A stretch of DNA of 64,000 nucleotides from contig ML679970.1 in assembly GCA_007922225.1 (NCBI GenBank), positions 37,989,460 to 38,053,459 of the forward strand, given 5' to 3'. The stretch comes from Emydura subglobosa. Its lineage: Eukaryota; Chordata; Testudines; Chelidae. The notes under the pieces are model-generated. The model was not told the origin of the DNA. It worked only from the letters and a program-made list of their open reading frames with translations, and made no database searches. The position numbers and the translations under genes are program-made. This document shows positions 46,726-58,129 of this stretch, in pieces (positions within the stretch are counted from its first letter, which is position 1; each line of letters opens with the position of its first letter).

Positions 46726-47123
46726 AAAGCTAAACTGTACTTAACTGTTCGTAATTGACTTAAACCAAACCAAAATAAGCCAGATTTAAAGTTTAATAAG
46801 TATTCACTCAACCTTTTGACAGGGTTATCCAAAATCAGGTTAAAAAAAAATCATACTTTGAGTTAAACTGGTACAGCTGTGTGTGTGGACAAACCCTCCA
46901 AAACTGGGTTAATAACCTAATGTGAATAGGCATAAAGGACATCTATATTCCTTCCTGTTTCCAGTTATGCTGGAAACATGATCTGATCTGTGTTTCCACC
47001 TCTTGAAACTTGCGGTTGGAATCACGGATAGTGAAGCACATGATTATTAACTGACTTATGTAACTGTGCATCACAAACCTCAGTGTGTTTTATAAAATTA
47101 CAAGCTATACATATAGTTATATG
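46726..47123. other. No gene recognised; possible decayed TIR element
   Basis: 46,800-46,925 ('ggttatccaaaatcaggtta', 'gtgtgtgtggacaaaccctc') has the look of a decayed small transposon, but I could not define its ends. Confidence 0.3.
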
Positions 47124-47205
47124 GCCTGATTTTCAGAGGTGCTGGGCATCTGCAGCTCCCATTTTCTTCAGCTGAATTGTCAATGCTCAGCACTTCACAT
47201 AACAA
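47124..47205 (+). repeat. Short palindrome-family fragment
   Basis: 'ggcctgattttcagaggtgc' and 'atctgcagctcccattttct', then 'caatgctcagcacttcac', form an imperfect dyad (ggtgctggg against ctcagcac). It is related to the antisense half at 12.19 kb and to 51.45 kb. Confidence 0.5.
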
Positions 47206-47694
47206 ACCTCTAAAATGCAGCCACTTCTGGGTGGGGTCAGCAAACTTGCACACCATTGCTGAAACTCAGAGAGAGTTCTACCAATTCTGTTCCTCCTGAG
47301 TTCTACTAAGCCCAGGAATGGAGGGGACAGGGCAGGGCAAAGGTGCCTTTAGGCACCTTTAAGCCTTGCCAAATTCTTAGTTTGGTCATGGGACCTGTCC
47401 TATTCTCAGAGCAAGTCGCAGCAGCCTCAAGGCTGCTCTGACAGTGCCCTTCCCCCACATAGCCCTTGTAGCAATCAAGAATAGCTGGAGTGTACCAAGG
47501 TCCAGTTGCATTACCTCCTGTGGTCAACATGACCCTATGCTAGGGAGTAGCCACGGCATTAAGCTGTTCTGCCAGGGTCACTGGTTATGCTGGAGGAATT
47601 TCTGGGGGCTGGTTTTGCCTCCTTAATGGCCCCTTCACGTGGCCAAAGTGGTCTAAAAGCACTTGAGGGGAATGAAAAAATCAATCTCAGTAAG
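47206..47694. other. No gene recognised; unassigned sequence
   Basis: No feature recognised. Confidence 0.4.
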
Positions 47695-47770
47695 GGCCTG
47701 ATCCAGATCTCACTGAAGTCAATGGAAAGACTCATTCCATCTTAGACTTCAGTGTGTTTTGGATCAGGCC
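47695..47770. repeat. Short palindromic element, 76 bp
   Basis: The outer arms GGCCTGATCCA (47695-47705) and TGGATCAGGCC (47760-47770) are perfect. The inner arms CACTGAAGT (47711-47719) and ACTTCAGTG (47746-47754) are perfect too. The centre reads 'caatggaaagactcattcc'. It shares its outer arms with the copies at 29,568 and 58,130. Confidence 0.8.
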
Positions 47771-48537
47771 TGGAGAGAAGAAGAGAACCCCATTCAATTA
47801 AAGTAGCAGAGGAATTCATCACCCCGAATGGAAATCCATTTATAAAAGGATATTGAACTTTTGGGTTCCACATGAGTTTTGATTGAAAGTTTGGCAAAAC
47901 TATTTGATCTACGCCAGTTCTCCTTTCCTTGCATCTTCTCTCTCAATAGATTGTGCTTGAGCCCTCTGAGCCCAGCATTGCAATTCTTTATATCCTTTAT
48001 TCACCACAGCTAAGATACCTTTTTTTAAAACAACGTCTGCCTCTAGCTTCATTTTGCTTTCAGTTTGTTCGGACACTCCCTATAGCTACTCCAGGTATGG
48101 GTGTGACAGGGCAGTTCCCTTATCAACATCCTTCAAATAAGCACTGGATTACAGCTGAAGTCATATTTGTTTGGCATGAGATCAGTTTACAGGAAACAGC
48201 AGCCTGTCACACAGTTAATGTTTACACCTTTGTTAGTTCTTGGGCTGCAGCACTTCTTGACAGTGCCAAGAGCTGAAAGCTATTATTAAGGAAGTGGGAG
48301 GGTACACTAGCTACATTTAACCCTTGCCATGGAGCCATGGTAATGACTTCAGAGTTAAAATTGCTGTGGTTCACACATCAGTATTCATAAATTCTCTATA
48401 AATAATAAAATCAGGAAATATTGACAAAAATCTTTGCTAAGTTCACAGGGGCTGGAACTAGAGCTGCTGCAGAGGGTGCAGGGGGAGAGGGGAGCTGCCA
48501 CATCCACAGGACTTACAGTTTGGTTCAATGGCTCTCA
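47771..48537. other. No gene recognised; unassigned sequence
   Basis: No feature recognised. A 107-codon frame at 47,953-48,276 shows no domain. Confidence 0.4.
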
Positions 48538-48600
48538 GCACTATAAAAATTCTCTATAAAAACTATAAAAAACTATAAAAAAATCTCAAACTATAAAAAT
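48538..48600. repeat. Short tandem repeat, ctataaaaa unit
   Basis: Five irregular copies of ctataaaa(a) lie in about 60 bp. A related 'ctctataaataataaaa' lies 140 bp upstream. Confidence 0.7.
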
Positions 48601-48944
48601 TGTTCACGCACCCCTGGCTATGTTATAGCTAGGGGTGTAAATGCATGTCTGTTAAAACGCTATTGAAACACTGTAGTGACAGCTACTTGCAGAGTGGTAG
48701 CTGTTGTCTGGGGCCAGCCAAATCAGTTTTGCACTGGAGGAGAGATCATAACATGGAGTCTGAACTTGTTTATTTTACACTATATGCCACCAATCTTTGA
48801 GCAGAGGTGTTCACAAAGAGCAAACAGGCAACTCCTTATTGGAATCTCAGCCAATGCTCCATTCCTAGGTGCAACTCTGCCTCAAGAATGGACTAGTTAG
48901 AAAGATTGAGACAGAGAGCAAACTTCTTTGGTATATTAATATTA

Positions 48945-49300
48945 GAATGGGAAAAGGTGCATAGAAGGACACAGAAAATTATTAGGGGTATGGAACAGCT
49001 TCCATCTGAGAAGAGATTAAAGGACTGGGAATGTTCTATTTAGGAGAGAGACGACTAAGCGGGGATCTGATAGAGGCCTATCAAATCAGGAGTGGTGTCG
49101 AGAGAGTGAATATGGAGATTTCCCCCTTCACAAAACACAAGAACCAGGAGTCACCCAGTGAAATTAATAGGCAGCAGGTTTAAAAATGAAGTACTTCTTC
49201 ACACAGTGCACAATCAACCTGCACAACTCATTGCCAGGGGAAAGCTAAAAGTGTAACTGGGTTCAAAAAAGAATTAGATACATTTATGGAGGATAGGTCT
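48945..49300 (+). mobile_element. CR1 LINE (outer), 5' part before the nested insertion
   Basis: 'ggaacagcttccatctgaga', 'tttaggagagagacgactaa', 'gcggggatctgatagaggcc' and 'gggttcaaaaaagaattaga' follow CR1 ORF2 C-terminal and early 3'-UTR sequence, and match the 36.4-36.75 kb part of the large CR1. The element is broken at 'ggaggataggtct' (49,300) by another CR1 and resumes at 49,561. Confidence 0.85.
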
Positions 49301-49560
49301 TAGAATCATAGAAGATTAGAGTTGGAAGGGACCTCAGGTCATGTAGGCCAACCCCCTGCTCAGAGCAGGACTAACTTCAGCTAATCATCCCAAACAGGGG
49401 ATTGTCAAGCCGCAGCTTAAAAACCTCTAAAGATGGAGATTCCACCACCTCCCTAGGTAACCCATTCCAGTGCTTCACCACCCTCCTAGTGAAAAACTTT
49501 TTCCTAATATCTAACCTAGACCTCCCCCCCTGCAACTTGAGACCATTGCTTCTTGTTCTG
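49301..49560 (-). mobile_element. CR1 LINE (inner), antisense inside another CR1
   Basis: The minus strand encodes a CR1 ORF2 C-terminus, [20 protein letters not shown] then [20 protein letters not shown], ending at a stop near 49,377. About 80 bp of 3' UTR follow, ending in 'ttctatgattcta' (complement of 49301-49313), the typical CR1 octamer terminus. It splits the outer CR1. About 14 bp of outer sequence seem to be missing at the junction, compared with the copy at 36.75 kb. This copy is a 5'-truncated, non-coding relic. Confidence 0.88.
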
Positions 49561-49770
49561 TTAGCCAAGATGGTCAGAGAGGCAACCCAGTGCTCTGGGT
49601 GTCCCTAAACCTCTGATTGACAGAAGTTGGGATTGGACGACTGGGGATGGACAATTCAATTGCCCTGTTCTGTTCATTCCCTCTGAGGCATCTGGCACTA
49701 GCCACTGTCAGAGACAAGATACTGGGCTAGAGGGACGTTTGGTCTGACCCAGTATGGCCATTCTCATGGT
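49561..49770 (+). mobile_element. CR1 LINE (outer), 3' part after the nested insertion
   Basis: Resumes with 'ttagccaagatggtcagaga' and continues 'tctgaggcatctggcactag', 'gggctagagggacgtttggt' and 'ctgacccagtatggccattc'. This is the CR1 3' UTR, collinear with the end of the 35.3-37.0 kb element. Confidence 0.85.
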
Positions 49771-50379
49771 GCTTGCCATCGCCCTCTGAAATGGAACTGC
49801 ATCACAAAACTAACAGTCCAAAAACCATACAGCACTTTCACATTTAGAAAGAGAACTTGGGGCACTGTGTCAGTGCACACCTGTCGACTGCCCCCATAAC
49901 AGAAGTTATTAAGAGAAGTCCTGATCCTGCAAACGTGTGACTCTGTCTCTGGTGTGTGTGTGTTTAGTTATGCATGTGAGCAGTCCCATTGGATACACTC
50001 ATGTTAAGGCCCCTTTACGCTTACCAATGAGTTGTAAAGGCCTCGTATTGTAAGTGAGCATCAGGCCCAAGGGTGTAAGGTGGGGCTCTGCTTTTGAGTT
50101 GCCATTTCTTCAGATACAATAGTAACACAAACACTTAGGTACCAGGTCATCACAATAGAAGTTTAAAGAGCAAATCAATTTTACAAACTGCATGAGGAAG
50201 TATCTGATAGTGTCCCCTTAAACTTTCATTTGGGAGCAAAAATTACCTTGTGGGATGCAGGTGATGTAATTCTCCTCATTCAATTTTGAATGGAAAAAGC
50301 ATCTTGCAGGACTGAGCCCTAAACTGTCATAACCTAAGAAAAAGGAATGTTACGTTCATCGTAATAAACATCTGGGGCC
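49771..50379. other. No gene recognised; short TG run
   Basis: A short (tg)n run lies near 49,952-49,963. Nothing else recognised. Confidence 0.4.
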
Positions 50380-50456
50380 CAATCCTACTCTTCACACTTA
50401 GGCAAGACTTCCATTAACTTCAATGAAATTTTTGCCTTTGTAAAGAGAGCAGGACT
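50380..50456. repeat. Short imperfect palindromic element
   Basis: 'atcctactcttcacacttag' and 'ctttgtaaagagagcaggac' pair imperfectly around 'cttccattaacttcaatgaa'. The core matches the family and the arms are diverged. Confidence 0.6.
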
Positions 50457-50493
50457 GTATCTTTGATATACTCATAGATCATTAATTAATTGG

Positions 50494-50615
50494 AAGTAGG
50501 AATACAGGAACTGCCATACTGAATTAGACCAATGGTCCATCTTGTCCATCATACTGTCTCCAGCAGTAGCCAGCACCACCTGCTTCGCATAACACTTCTA
50601 AGCATATGCAGTGCA
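50494..50615 (-). mobile_element. CR1 LINE 3' end, antisense
   Basis: 'aggaactgccatactgaatt', 'agaccaatggtccatcttgt' and 'ccatcatactgtctccagca' are the reverse complement of the CR1 3' end seen at 49.7 kb ('tctgacccagtatggccatt'). Only the last part of the element remains. Confidence 0.7.
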
Positions 50616-51512
50616 ACATCCACTGTATTACATCGAACCACGATGCTGGACTGAAATTTCCGTGCCACATTGTTTCTACCTCTACATTCACATTTATAAA
50701 CATGAACCATTTCAAACAAGTTAGGGAGCAAAACCTGGCTGAGGCTGATGAGTTTTTGGTTCAAACACCATGCTGCTAACATGTTCCAAGTTCCTCCCCA
50801 AGTCCCTCTTACATAGGGAAGTTGCAAGCTAAGTTTTTCTGAGGAAAAACATTCTGCTTGTAATAGAATGTGTTCGCATTAACAGACAGAGAAAATGGGA
50901 TGTAGTAGACTGTGGCACCATTGTGATATGAATACCAACTTCACTTGAATAATAAATACAAAAAAATCCAAACAAGAATGGGGCTTCATCACTTGTTATA
51001 GCTATATCTACTTTTGTTTTTACAGATGTGCAGTTCATGGGAAATTAGATGATTAGTTCCTCAGTGCATCTGTCAAGGAGAGAGACAACCCAGCTTTCTA
51101 CATCCGACTTCAAATGATGAGAAACGTAAGAAATGGGCTGCAGTATGTCTTGGAGTCTTTTTTCTGGATTTATCATAAGCAGCCTCCCCAGCACATTAGT
51201 TATCCGAGATATACGGATGGAAAGGAAATGCAGTTATAGCTTAGAGACCCACAGAAGTTTGGAAGATATTTTTCTACTCTGTTTTAGTTATGTATGAAAG
51301 AGGCATAACCTTGCAACTTTACAGCACTGTCTTTTGGTAACAGCTGTGCAGTTTCGCCCTTTACAGCTGCAAGCTTTATATAGCTAGCCAAGATATTTTA
51401 CAGTGACTAGTTCTTCCATTTTTGGATACCTACCTTGAAACACTATACAAGGCCTGATTTTCAGACAGGTGGTGCTCAGTGTTGTCTGCAAATCAGCAGT
51501 GAGACCACTAAT
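50616..51512. other. No gene recognised; one palindrome-like fragment
   Basis: 51,450-51,500 ('ggcctgattttcagacaggt') resembles the 47.12-kb palindrome arm. Nothing else recognised. Confidence 0.4.
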
Positions 51513-51548
51513 ATGCTTCAAGTTAGGCACATGCTTCAAGTTAGGCAC
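51513..51548. repeat. Exact 18-bp tandem duplication
   Basis: ATGCTTCAAGTTAGGCAC occurs twice in direct succession (51513-51530 and 51531-51548). Confidence 0.95.
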
Positions 51549-51559
51549 TGACGCTGAGC

Positions 51560-51715
51560 CTAGATGAGGAAGGGTAGTCTTAAGGTTAAGGCACTGGAGT
51601 GGGATTCAGGAGATCTGAGCTCTGTTTTGCCTCTGTCACAGACTTCTTGTGTCTGTGGACAAGTCTGGTCTCTTTATAAGAGGGAGACAGTAAGTGAAAG
51701 GCAGGAAGAAAGGGT
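51560..51715 (-). repeat. MIR-type SINE, antisense
   Basis: 'gagtgggattcaggagatct', 'tgcctctgtcacagacttct', 'tgtgtctgtggacaagtctg' and 'tctctttataagagggaga' follow the reverse complement of MIR, from the tRNA-like end into the core. Confidence 0.65.
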
Positions 51716-51721
51716 GTATTG

Positions 51722-51845
51722 TCTAGTTAGATCCTAAACTCTTCAGCACAATGAGTGTCGCAGACAGTGTATTTGTACAGTATCTTGCACAATGGGGCCC
51801 TGACTTCTCTGGGACAGTGAGATGCTAGGGTACTACAAAGAATGA
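51722..51845 (+). repeat. Old LINE (L2/L3-like) 3'-end fragment, sense
   Basis: 'ttagatcctaaactcttcag', 'tgtatttgtacagtatcttg' and 'cacaatggggccctgacttc' match the recurrent LINE 3' UTR. It ends in 'tagggtactacaaagaatga'. Confidence 0.65.
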
Positions 51846-52069
51846 AACTTTACTATAATGATGAGCGACCACTTAGAGGGCCAGCTTAGAGGGCTTCATG
51901 ACAGGGGCATTGCATGCTTCCTGGCATGGAGAACAAGGGGATTTCTAATAAAGGAGAAAGACTGAACAGTAACTGAAAGGGAGATTACGCATTTGCTCTG
52001 ATACCTCTTCCATTAAACGCACCACACCTACCCTGAGAGCAGCTGAATGCTGCTGGCTTTAGCTCACAG
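51846..52069. other. No gene recognised; unassigned sequence
   Basis: No feature recognised. Confidence 0.4.
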
Positions 52070-52148
52070 TGTGGCTGGTGAAAAGTTCCAGAGGGGTAGC
52101 CGTGTTAGTCTGTATACAGCAAAAACAACGAGAGTCCTGTGGCTGGTG
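52070..52148 (-). mobile_element. Short tail-only retroposon-like insertion with flanking repeats
   Basis: An 11-bp direct repeat TGTGGCTGGTG (52070-52080 and 52138-52148) flanks 57 bp containing 'ttccagaggggtagccgtgt', then 'tagtctgtatacagcaaaaa' and 'caacgagagtcc'. The inner sequence matches 41,237-41,290 almost exactly. Read on the minus strand it is the 3' end of the same family, heavily 5'-truncated. Part of the right repeat could be element sequence, since longer copies read 'cctgt(g/a)gcac' here. Confidence 0.65.
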
Positions 52149-54846
52149 CTACTCCAAACTCCTCCTTTCAGGGCAGTCTGCTGCTGCTGCTGCTAGCATC
52201 GCATGGAGCGGGCACTTAATAAAAGCAAAGTCTGCACAGCCCTTGGCATAACTGAAATTTCACATGTGCTCAGCAGGCCCTACAGAAGCCAGCCAGCCAG
52301 CAGTGGACATCATAAGTGGAAATGACAGCGCCTGGGCATGAGAAGACAAGTGAGCTTTGTGGAGTTACAATTAGTATTAATACTACTCAAGCATCAGCTG
52401 CCTGCATTAACTAGCGCATGACAGCTCATTGCAGAAGAGACACCGGCTGAGATGCAGGAGTTACAGACCCATCAGAAAGCACCAGCACACAGAGAAGCAT
52501 GTGTGACCCAATGCTGATCTGAGAAGTGAAACTATTGTTTGAACACAATCTCTTAACTGCATCAGCTTCTTTCTCCATGGGTGTCTTCATTAAATACCTG
52601 GCTTTCTTCTCTTTTGTAGTGCTGGTGAAGGGAGCTGGAATGCAAACAGACATCTGTCTTTATCCACAGAACAGGCCCACACAGGAAGCGGGCATGCAGA
52701 CTTTCCCCAGGATGGAACACCTCTCGGTTTGACTGGGTCTTTAGTCTCCATAATCAGTTAGGCTCACTGCCTAGCTTGCCAGTAAGGTTGCCAAATGGGA
52801 TGGTACATATGTGGGATCCCAACCACTAGGGAAAGGACTAAACCCACCAAATCATTCCATGAGGGCCACCAAACAACTGTCAGATAGCAAAGCTTTTGGT
52901 CACTAACAACATGGGCTGAATTCACACCAGCATTCTAGATGCAATATGTTCCATATCTTATTGCCAATAACCTGAGGCATATAGTCCCCCACCAGGTGAT
53001 GTGCATCCTGTGCACATGCTTCTGTGCAGCATATGTGTATTTTAAATTGGTCATCTGTTACCTGCTCTGAATGGCTTCATAGCTGATACAGACTCAGCCT
53101 GACATCACTGCTCTTGTGATTCAAAACACAGGCTCAAGCACTGTAAGAATTCTACGTGCTCTCCACCAGCATTGCTCTCCAGAGCTTCTAGAAAACGTCT
53201 CACCCCTGACATGACGGAGCCTCCACATCACTCTCTCCCAGTTCCTTTTCCTTATTTTCTTCTTTAGTCCACATGTGAGATATGACTGGATGTTTCCGAG
53301 GCACTCTGGATTGGTGCTGGTTCTACAAGGTACCCATTGGCCCAGTGCTAGCACATGGCTTTCCTTCTCACAGACGCTGACAAACGTTACAGTGTGATCC
53401 ATATCCCTTGAACTCTAGCTGCAATAAACGTATTTCTTTTTCTGCTAGCAGGCTGGCTAAGGCCCCAGCATTTAGTGCAAAAAGCCAGTTCCTTGGGCCA
53501 ACAGCTTCCCTCTGAATCCACAGCAAACCTACTCATCTGCATGGTTCTGTTCATCTACTGCAGCTCAATGGAATCATGGTCAGAACCTGCAATGCCAGCT
53601 GATTCAGTGCAGCCAGAGCGTTGCACACCACATGTAACATTTACAGAGAAGCTTTGGCAGGTTCCGAGGAGCACCTTGACACGGTGCAGAGCCGCTGTCC
53701 TTCAGTGTCGTGAAACCGTAACTCAGGAATAAAAATGGGGGCTCAGATCCTCTCCTCCTGTTCCAGTCATTTTGTGCTGCTCAGGCAGCTCTCAGCAGGC
53801 ATCGAGAAGCATAACCAGCCCCTACACCAATTGTCCCTGCACACGAAGGCTTCCGGGGTGTGAGTGGGCAGGTGGAGCAGACCTGTGCTACATGGACTCA
53901 GAACTGGGCTCGTAACCAGCTGAAGGAGTCTCTAAACAGCTCTAACTTGTGCTCATAGCGTGAGGCTGGACAGATGCACCATGAGAAGCACGGAGGTGGA
54001 ACATGCCTCCCCTCCTGAGCCGAGCACAAGCCAAGGCAGGAGAGAATCTGGGCCAGTACATTTGTGCTACCAGCCTTTTGTGTTTATGTCACCCTCTAAT
54101 GGTGTGGTTTGGAGTAGCATTCGGTACCTCTCCATTTGCATGTTTGTATAGTTTAAGTAGAAGTGTATTAGAGACTGTTTTCTTCATAGCTTGAAAGAAG
54201 AAAACAGAGCGGAAACTCAGCAAGAGCACATCAATGAGAATTGGAGGGGATTGCTCAAGGGCTAATCAAAAGCACCTGCTAAGAAGGTTTTGGAGATCCA
54301 GAGCATTCCAGACAGGGAGGATGTAAGAACAGAAGGATGCTAGATAAAGAAACAATGGGAAGGTCACTCTGAGACCACCTCAAGAGCCGCAATATTCCAC
54401 AGGACTCTTAAAGGATCCAGAGCATTTTAATCTGGAACTACAAAGGAGTTTCACACGTATTAAACTTCATGTTTAAAGTGCTGCATTTCTGGGGTGTGTA
54501 TTTGTTTTTAATCAATCAGGAAGGGGGGGCATGCTGCCAGAAGATACATCCTGAGGATGCAGTCACAGATATGGGTTATAGATAAGCAAATACCACTTCC
54601 TCTTGCATTAACCTTACATCTTGGCATTACTATTACATTATATCCTCTTAAATTATGTCCCATTAGAACTACAAATTCCTTAGTATAGTTAGTATTGGGA
54701 ACAACTGGCTCATCATATCCTATAATACAGTATAGGGACCCAGAATACACATCTGTAACATATTGCCCTGTACATGTCATCTTCCAAGTACAAATGTCAA
54801 AAGGTATATAAATGATGAAGGACTTGCATATAAAATACATAATCTA
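52149..54846. other. No gene recognised; unassigned sequence
   Basis: I found no exon, RNA gene or classified repeat by eye in this long stretch. Several open frames of 60-110 codons occur without recognisable domains. Confidence 0.4.
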
Positions 54847-54940
54847 GGCCCAATTTTCCTCTCACTATACCAGTGTAAACCTAGAGTAATGACCCCCAAA
54901 CCAATGGCGTTAGGACAGTGTAAGGGAGAGGAGAATCAGA
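54847..54940. repeat. Imperfect palindromic element
   Basis: 'ccaattttcctctcactata' with 'ccagtgtaaacctagagtaa' pairs loosely with 'ggacagtgtaagggagagga' and 'gaatcaga' at the right. It resembles the family in layout but has a different core. Confidence 0.5.
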
Positions 54941-55154
54941 TCCATTAACTAGAATGGGTGACTCCTTCAATATGAAAAAGATTAGGGGCCCAGTTCATCG
55001 TCGCCATGCCCCTGGTGTAGTCACACACACCTATACAAATAGCAGGTGTCAAATGCTATCCAATCACAGTGGAAGAGTTTTGCACTGGTGTAAATGATGA
55101 TGCCAGGCGCAGGGCAATGGTGAGTTAGACTGCAGAAGTAATGGAACAGAACAA
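54941..55154. other. No gene recognised; unassigned sequence
   Basis: 'gggcccagttcatcgtcgcc' with 'cactggtgtaaatgatgatg' may be another weak palindrome. Nothing else recognised. Confidence 0.35.
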
Positions 55155-55245
55155 AGCGTGAAATGTAGGAACTGCCAGATTGGATCAGGTCAGATGTCCG
55201 TCTAGCCCAGGATCCTGTCTCTGAACTGCCTTCATTGCACATGCA
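55155..55245 (-). mobile_element. CR1 LINE 3' end, antisense
   Basis: 'aggaactgccagattggatc', 'aggtcagatgtccgtctagc' and 'ccaggatcctgtctctgaac' match the reverse complement of the CR1 3' end, close to the 50.5-kb copy. Confidence 0.65.
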
Positions 55246-55689
55246 GTACATAGATGCATCATGTGACAGTGCCCCATCTGGTTTAAAACACGAGGGTCAG
55301 CCTGCCCCAGTCAGCCAGCAGCACACCTTCTTCACCCCCTCAGAAAATTACAGCTACCCTTCTAGTGACTAATCAAAAAGAGATCAGATAACAATCAGGC
55401 CTGCTTTGCTGAAGATGTAGAAATCAACCAGTGACGCCTCTTCAGCTTGATTTGATTCCTCAGCTACAATATGTGCAATATGAAACCGTCGCTGGACAGA
55501 CATTCACCACCTGTGCCCCACATCTGGGCCACAAAAGTTTGAGAGGACAAGACGGTGGAGGGCAATGATATTGAATTATATGTGCTTAATACATGCTGGT
55601 GGAGAAGGCGGCTTCAGCAGAACATTGTCATATTGTTAATTTATTTTTAATAAAGCCAAACCCTAAGGCAAGGGCACACATGGTCTCAG
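55246..55689. other. No gene recognised; unassigned sequence
   Basis: No feature recognised. Confidence 0.4.
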
Positions 55690-56321
55690 GGCAGGTTGGG
55701 AAAGGCCCCTGCCCATTTGCTGCACATCATGATTTTTCTATATGTGCCACAAGCCCTGCTGTAATGGGGTGGCCATGTCTCCTTACGACACGGCAAGCAC
55801 TCTGTCTCTGTTTCCCTCCTGCTTGTCAGGTGATCCACCCAGCCTCCAACACCTGTAGGGCTGAGGCAACTTAGCCCTCCAGCTAGGTCAGATGAGGGGT
55901 CCATCCCTTCCACGGACCCAAAGTCCAAGATGAACCTAAATAAACAAATTCTTCCATCCCTGCTGGGCTCAGCAGACTGTTCTCACCTCCCTAGCTCTGC
56001 AGTGTACAGAGAAAACAAATGCTTTCAACCTCCTGGGCTCATGCAAGCCTAAGTCAGTCACTGGCAGCCAAACAAGGCGATCGCTCCAGAGTAGCCTATC
56101 GTCCTAGGGAGGCTTTCCTAGGCAACAGTCTTCCCCCAACCAGCCTCCTCTCCCACAATGAGAGCAGAAGCTCTACTCGCCTTCCCGGCTAGACACCAAC
56201 CCAGCTGGGCTCTCCACTTTTAGCCCCTCCCTTGAAGCCTGACACCAGGTATCACAGGCATGGTCTGATTGGGCCCATTAACCCTTTCCTGACTGACGCA
56301 GTATTTCTGTAACCAATCACA
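55690..56321 (-). mobile_element. Second candidate LTR-like region
   Basis: On the minus strand this begins TGTGATTGGTTAC at 56,321. It has 'aaagggttaatgggcc' about 40 bp in and a weak TATA-like 'ggggctaaaagtgg' some 100 bp in. That parallels the region ending at 17,899 in order and spacing, though the two are clearly diverged. The sequence is C/T-rich on the plus strand and carries no retroviral coding sequence. The far end is uncertain. Confidence 0.35.
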
Positions 56322-58129
56322 AAGGGAGTGCTCGAAGTGGAAGGTGATGTGTACATTCACCAGTCATCAGCCCAAATTCCCACATGTTCCTCAGAGTTTC
56401 CACCATTATGGAAAATAAGGAGATTTGAGGATGCTGGAGAAGCCCATTGGTTGCCATGGAGATCATGTTAGGCAATACGGAATAACATGTAGAAACGATC
56501 ACATTCTTTTCTGCTGAACACAGCAGTACCTAGCAGTGCTGAGAAGTACCTGTGTGATGGTCACAGTGCCCACTGGCAGACTGGATTTCAAGGAGAGGCC
56601 GGTTAGGATGCGGAGAGCATCACACACGGCCATTGTCTCCCAGGTCTAGAAACAGTCGGAAGGATTCCAGGAATGTTTCAAGAACGACTGTTTCCCACAG
56701 GACAAAAATCCTTTTTGATTGTAGTGGGCTTCCCCTCCACCCACACAAAGTAATACAAACACCACAACAATAGTAGCCTTGCGACCACAGTCCTTCTCCA
56801 GCTACCACCTTATTGGGCTTACAGTGACTCAACCAGAGAATCAGATTATAACAACTTTCATATGTCAGAACCAGTCCCCAAGGGCATAACCGCACTCGTT
56901 CAGCAGCAAACCTGCCCTAATGGCTTACTGCTTTCCAATCTAAATTCTCTTGGGTTCCCTCCTAAAACTAATAAGACTGAAACTAGGCCAAAGTTGCTCA
57001 TTCTGTAGAAGCAATCCCATTCAGCTGATATGTGACTGCCGAGCTATTGCACTCAGGGATTTCATCTACAGATAGCTACTCTGACCAGTAGTTCCTCCCG
57101 TCATTTCATTTCCTCCTACTCTACATAGTCTATTTCTAAAGTTATCGGCTGTAGCCAGCTAATGCACCATCATCATCATCAGACACAACTGGCTCCTCAA
57201 ACCACTCAAGCAGGCTTCAATCAAGTCTCCTTTGGCTCACTTGCTGGGTAAGAAAGTGGAGGCTGGAATTTTTCAAGGGACCCTAAGGGGTAAGCACTCA
57301 GCACACACTGGAAGTCAGTGTGAATTGGGCACCTCGCTCCCTGAAGCCTCAAATACAAGAGCTGGACTCATGCCTTATATTCAAAACAAGCTGTCGTGAG
57401 TAACTGCTCAGCTCACCATTGTGATTTAGGGGGCCATACTCTGACCCGCTATACAATAATCCACATTATATGCCTAGCAGCAAAGTGGTGCTTGAACAGG
57501 TCAAAACCCAAGGCAAATGCACCGACTTCAGGCTTTTCACATTTCATTCTAAATAGCTTCTCAACTAGTTATTATGGCATTAATAGCTGCATGTCGCTTA
57601 TTATGAGTGGTTATTGGACAATTATAGCTTGTCAGCAACCAGTATAAAATTACTTGGTTTTAAAGGCTGGAAATTCCTTAGAAAAGACTTTTCAGCCACA
57701 TCTACCGCCTAGGTACTTAGTCACATTCTTTCAATAGCTTCTAAATAGCACAACCACACACTGTGAATATTGCACCTACTCAAGCCTCTCTCATTTCTCA
57801 AATTCTGATTTTCAGTGGGAAAACTGCATGTTCAATACCTTTGAGAAGTAGGCAGCTCCCCTGGCCTGCACACTTTGCACTACTAAGCCTTTGAAAAACA
57901 GGCCACTGTGATGTGCATTGTACAGTTATTATTATATGGCTGGTTATGGTATTGACAAGCATTTAATCTGGAACTTTCTAATCTATCCCAAGGAAAGGAG
58001 CATGTCTAAATCCCTTAAGCCCCTTTGAAAATCTGAGACTTCATTAAATAGAAGTCACATGCTATTACTTCATTCTTAAAACTTTTGTCCAATCTTTCTT
58101 TGGTTCCTCCTTCTTTAAAGGGTGATGGG
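56322..58129. other. No gene recognised; small repeats only
   Basis: (atc)n lies at about 57,169-57,181. 57,265-57,350 ('ttcaagggaccctaagg' to 'ctccctgaag') resembles a weak palindrome. Nothing coding recognised. Confidence 0.4.
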
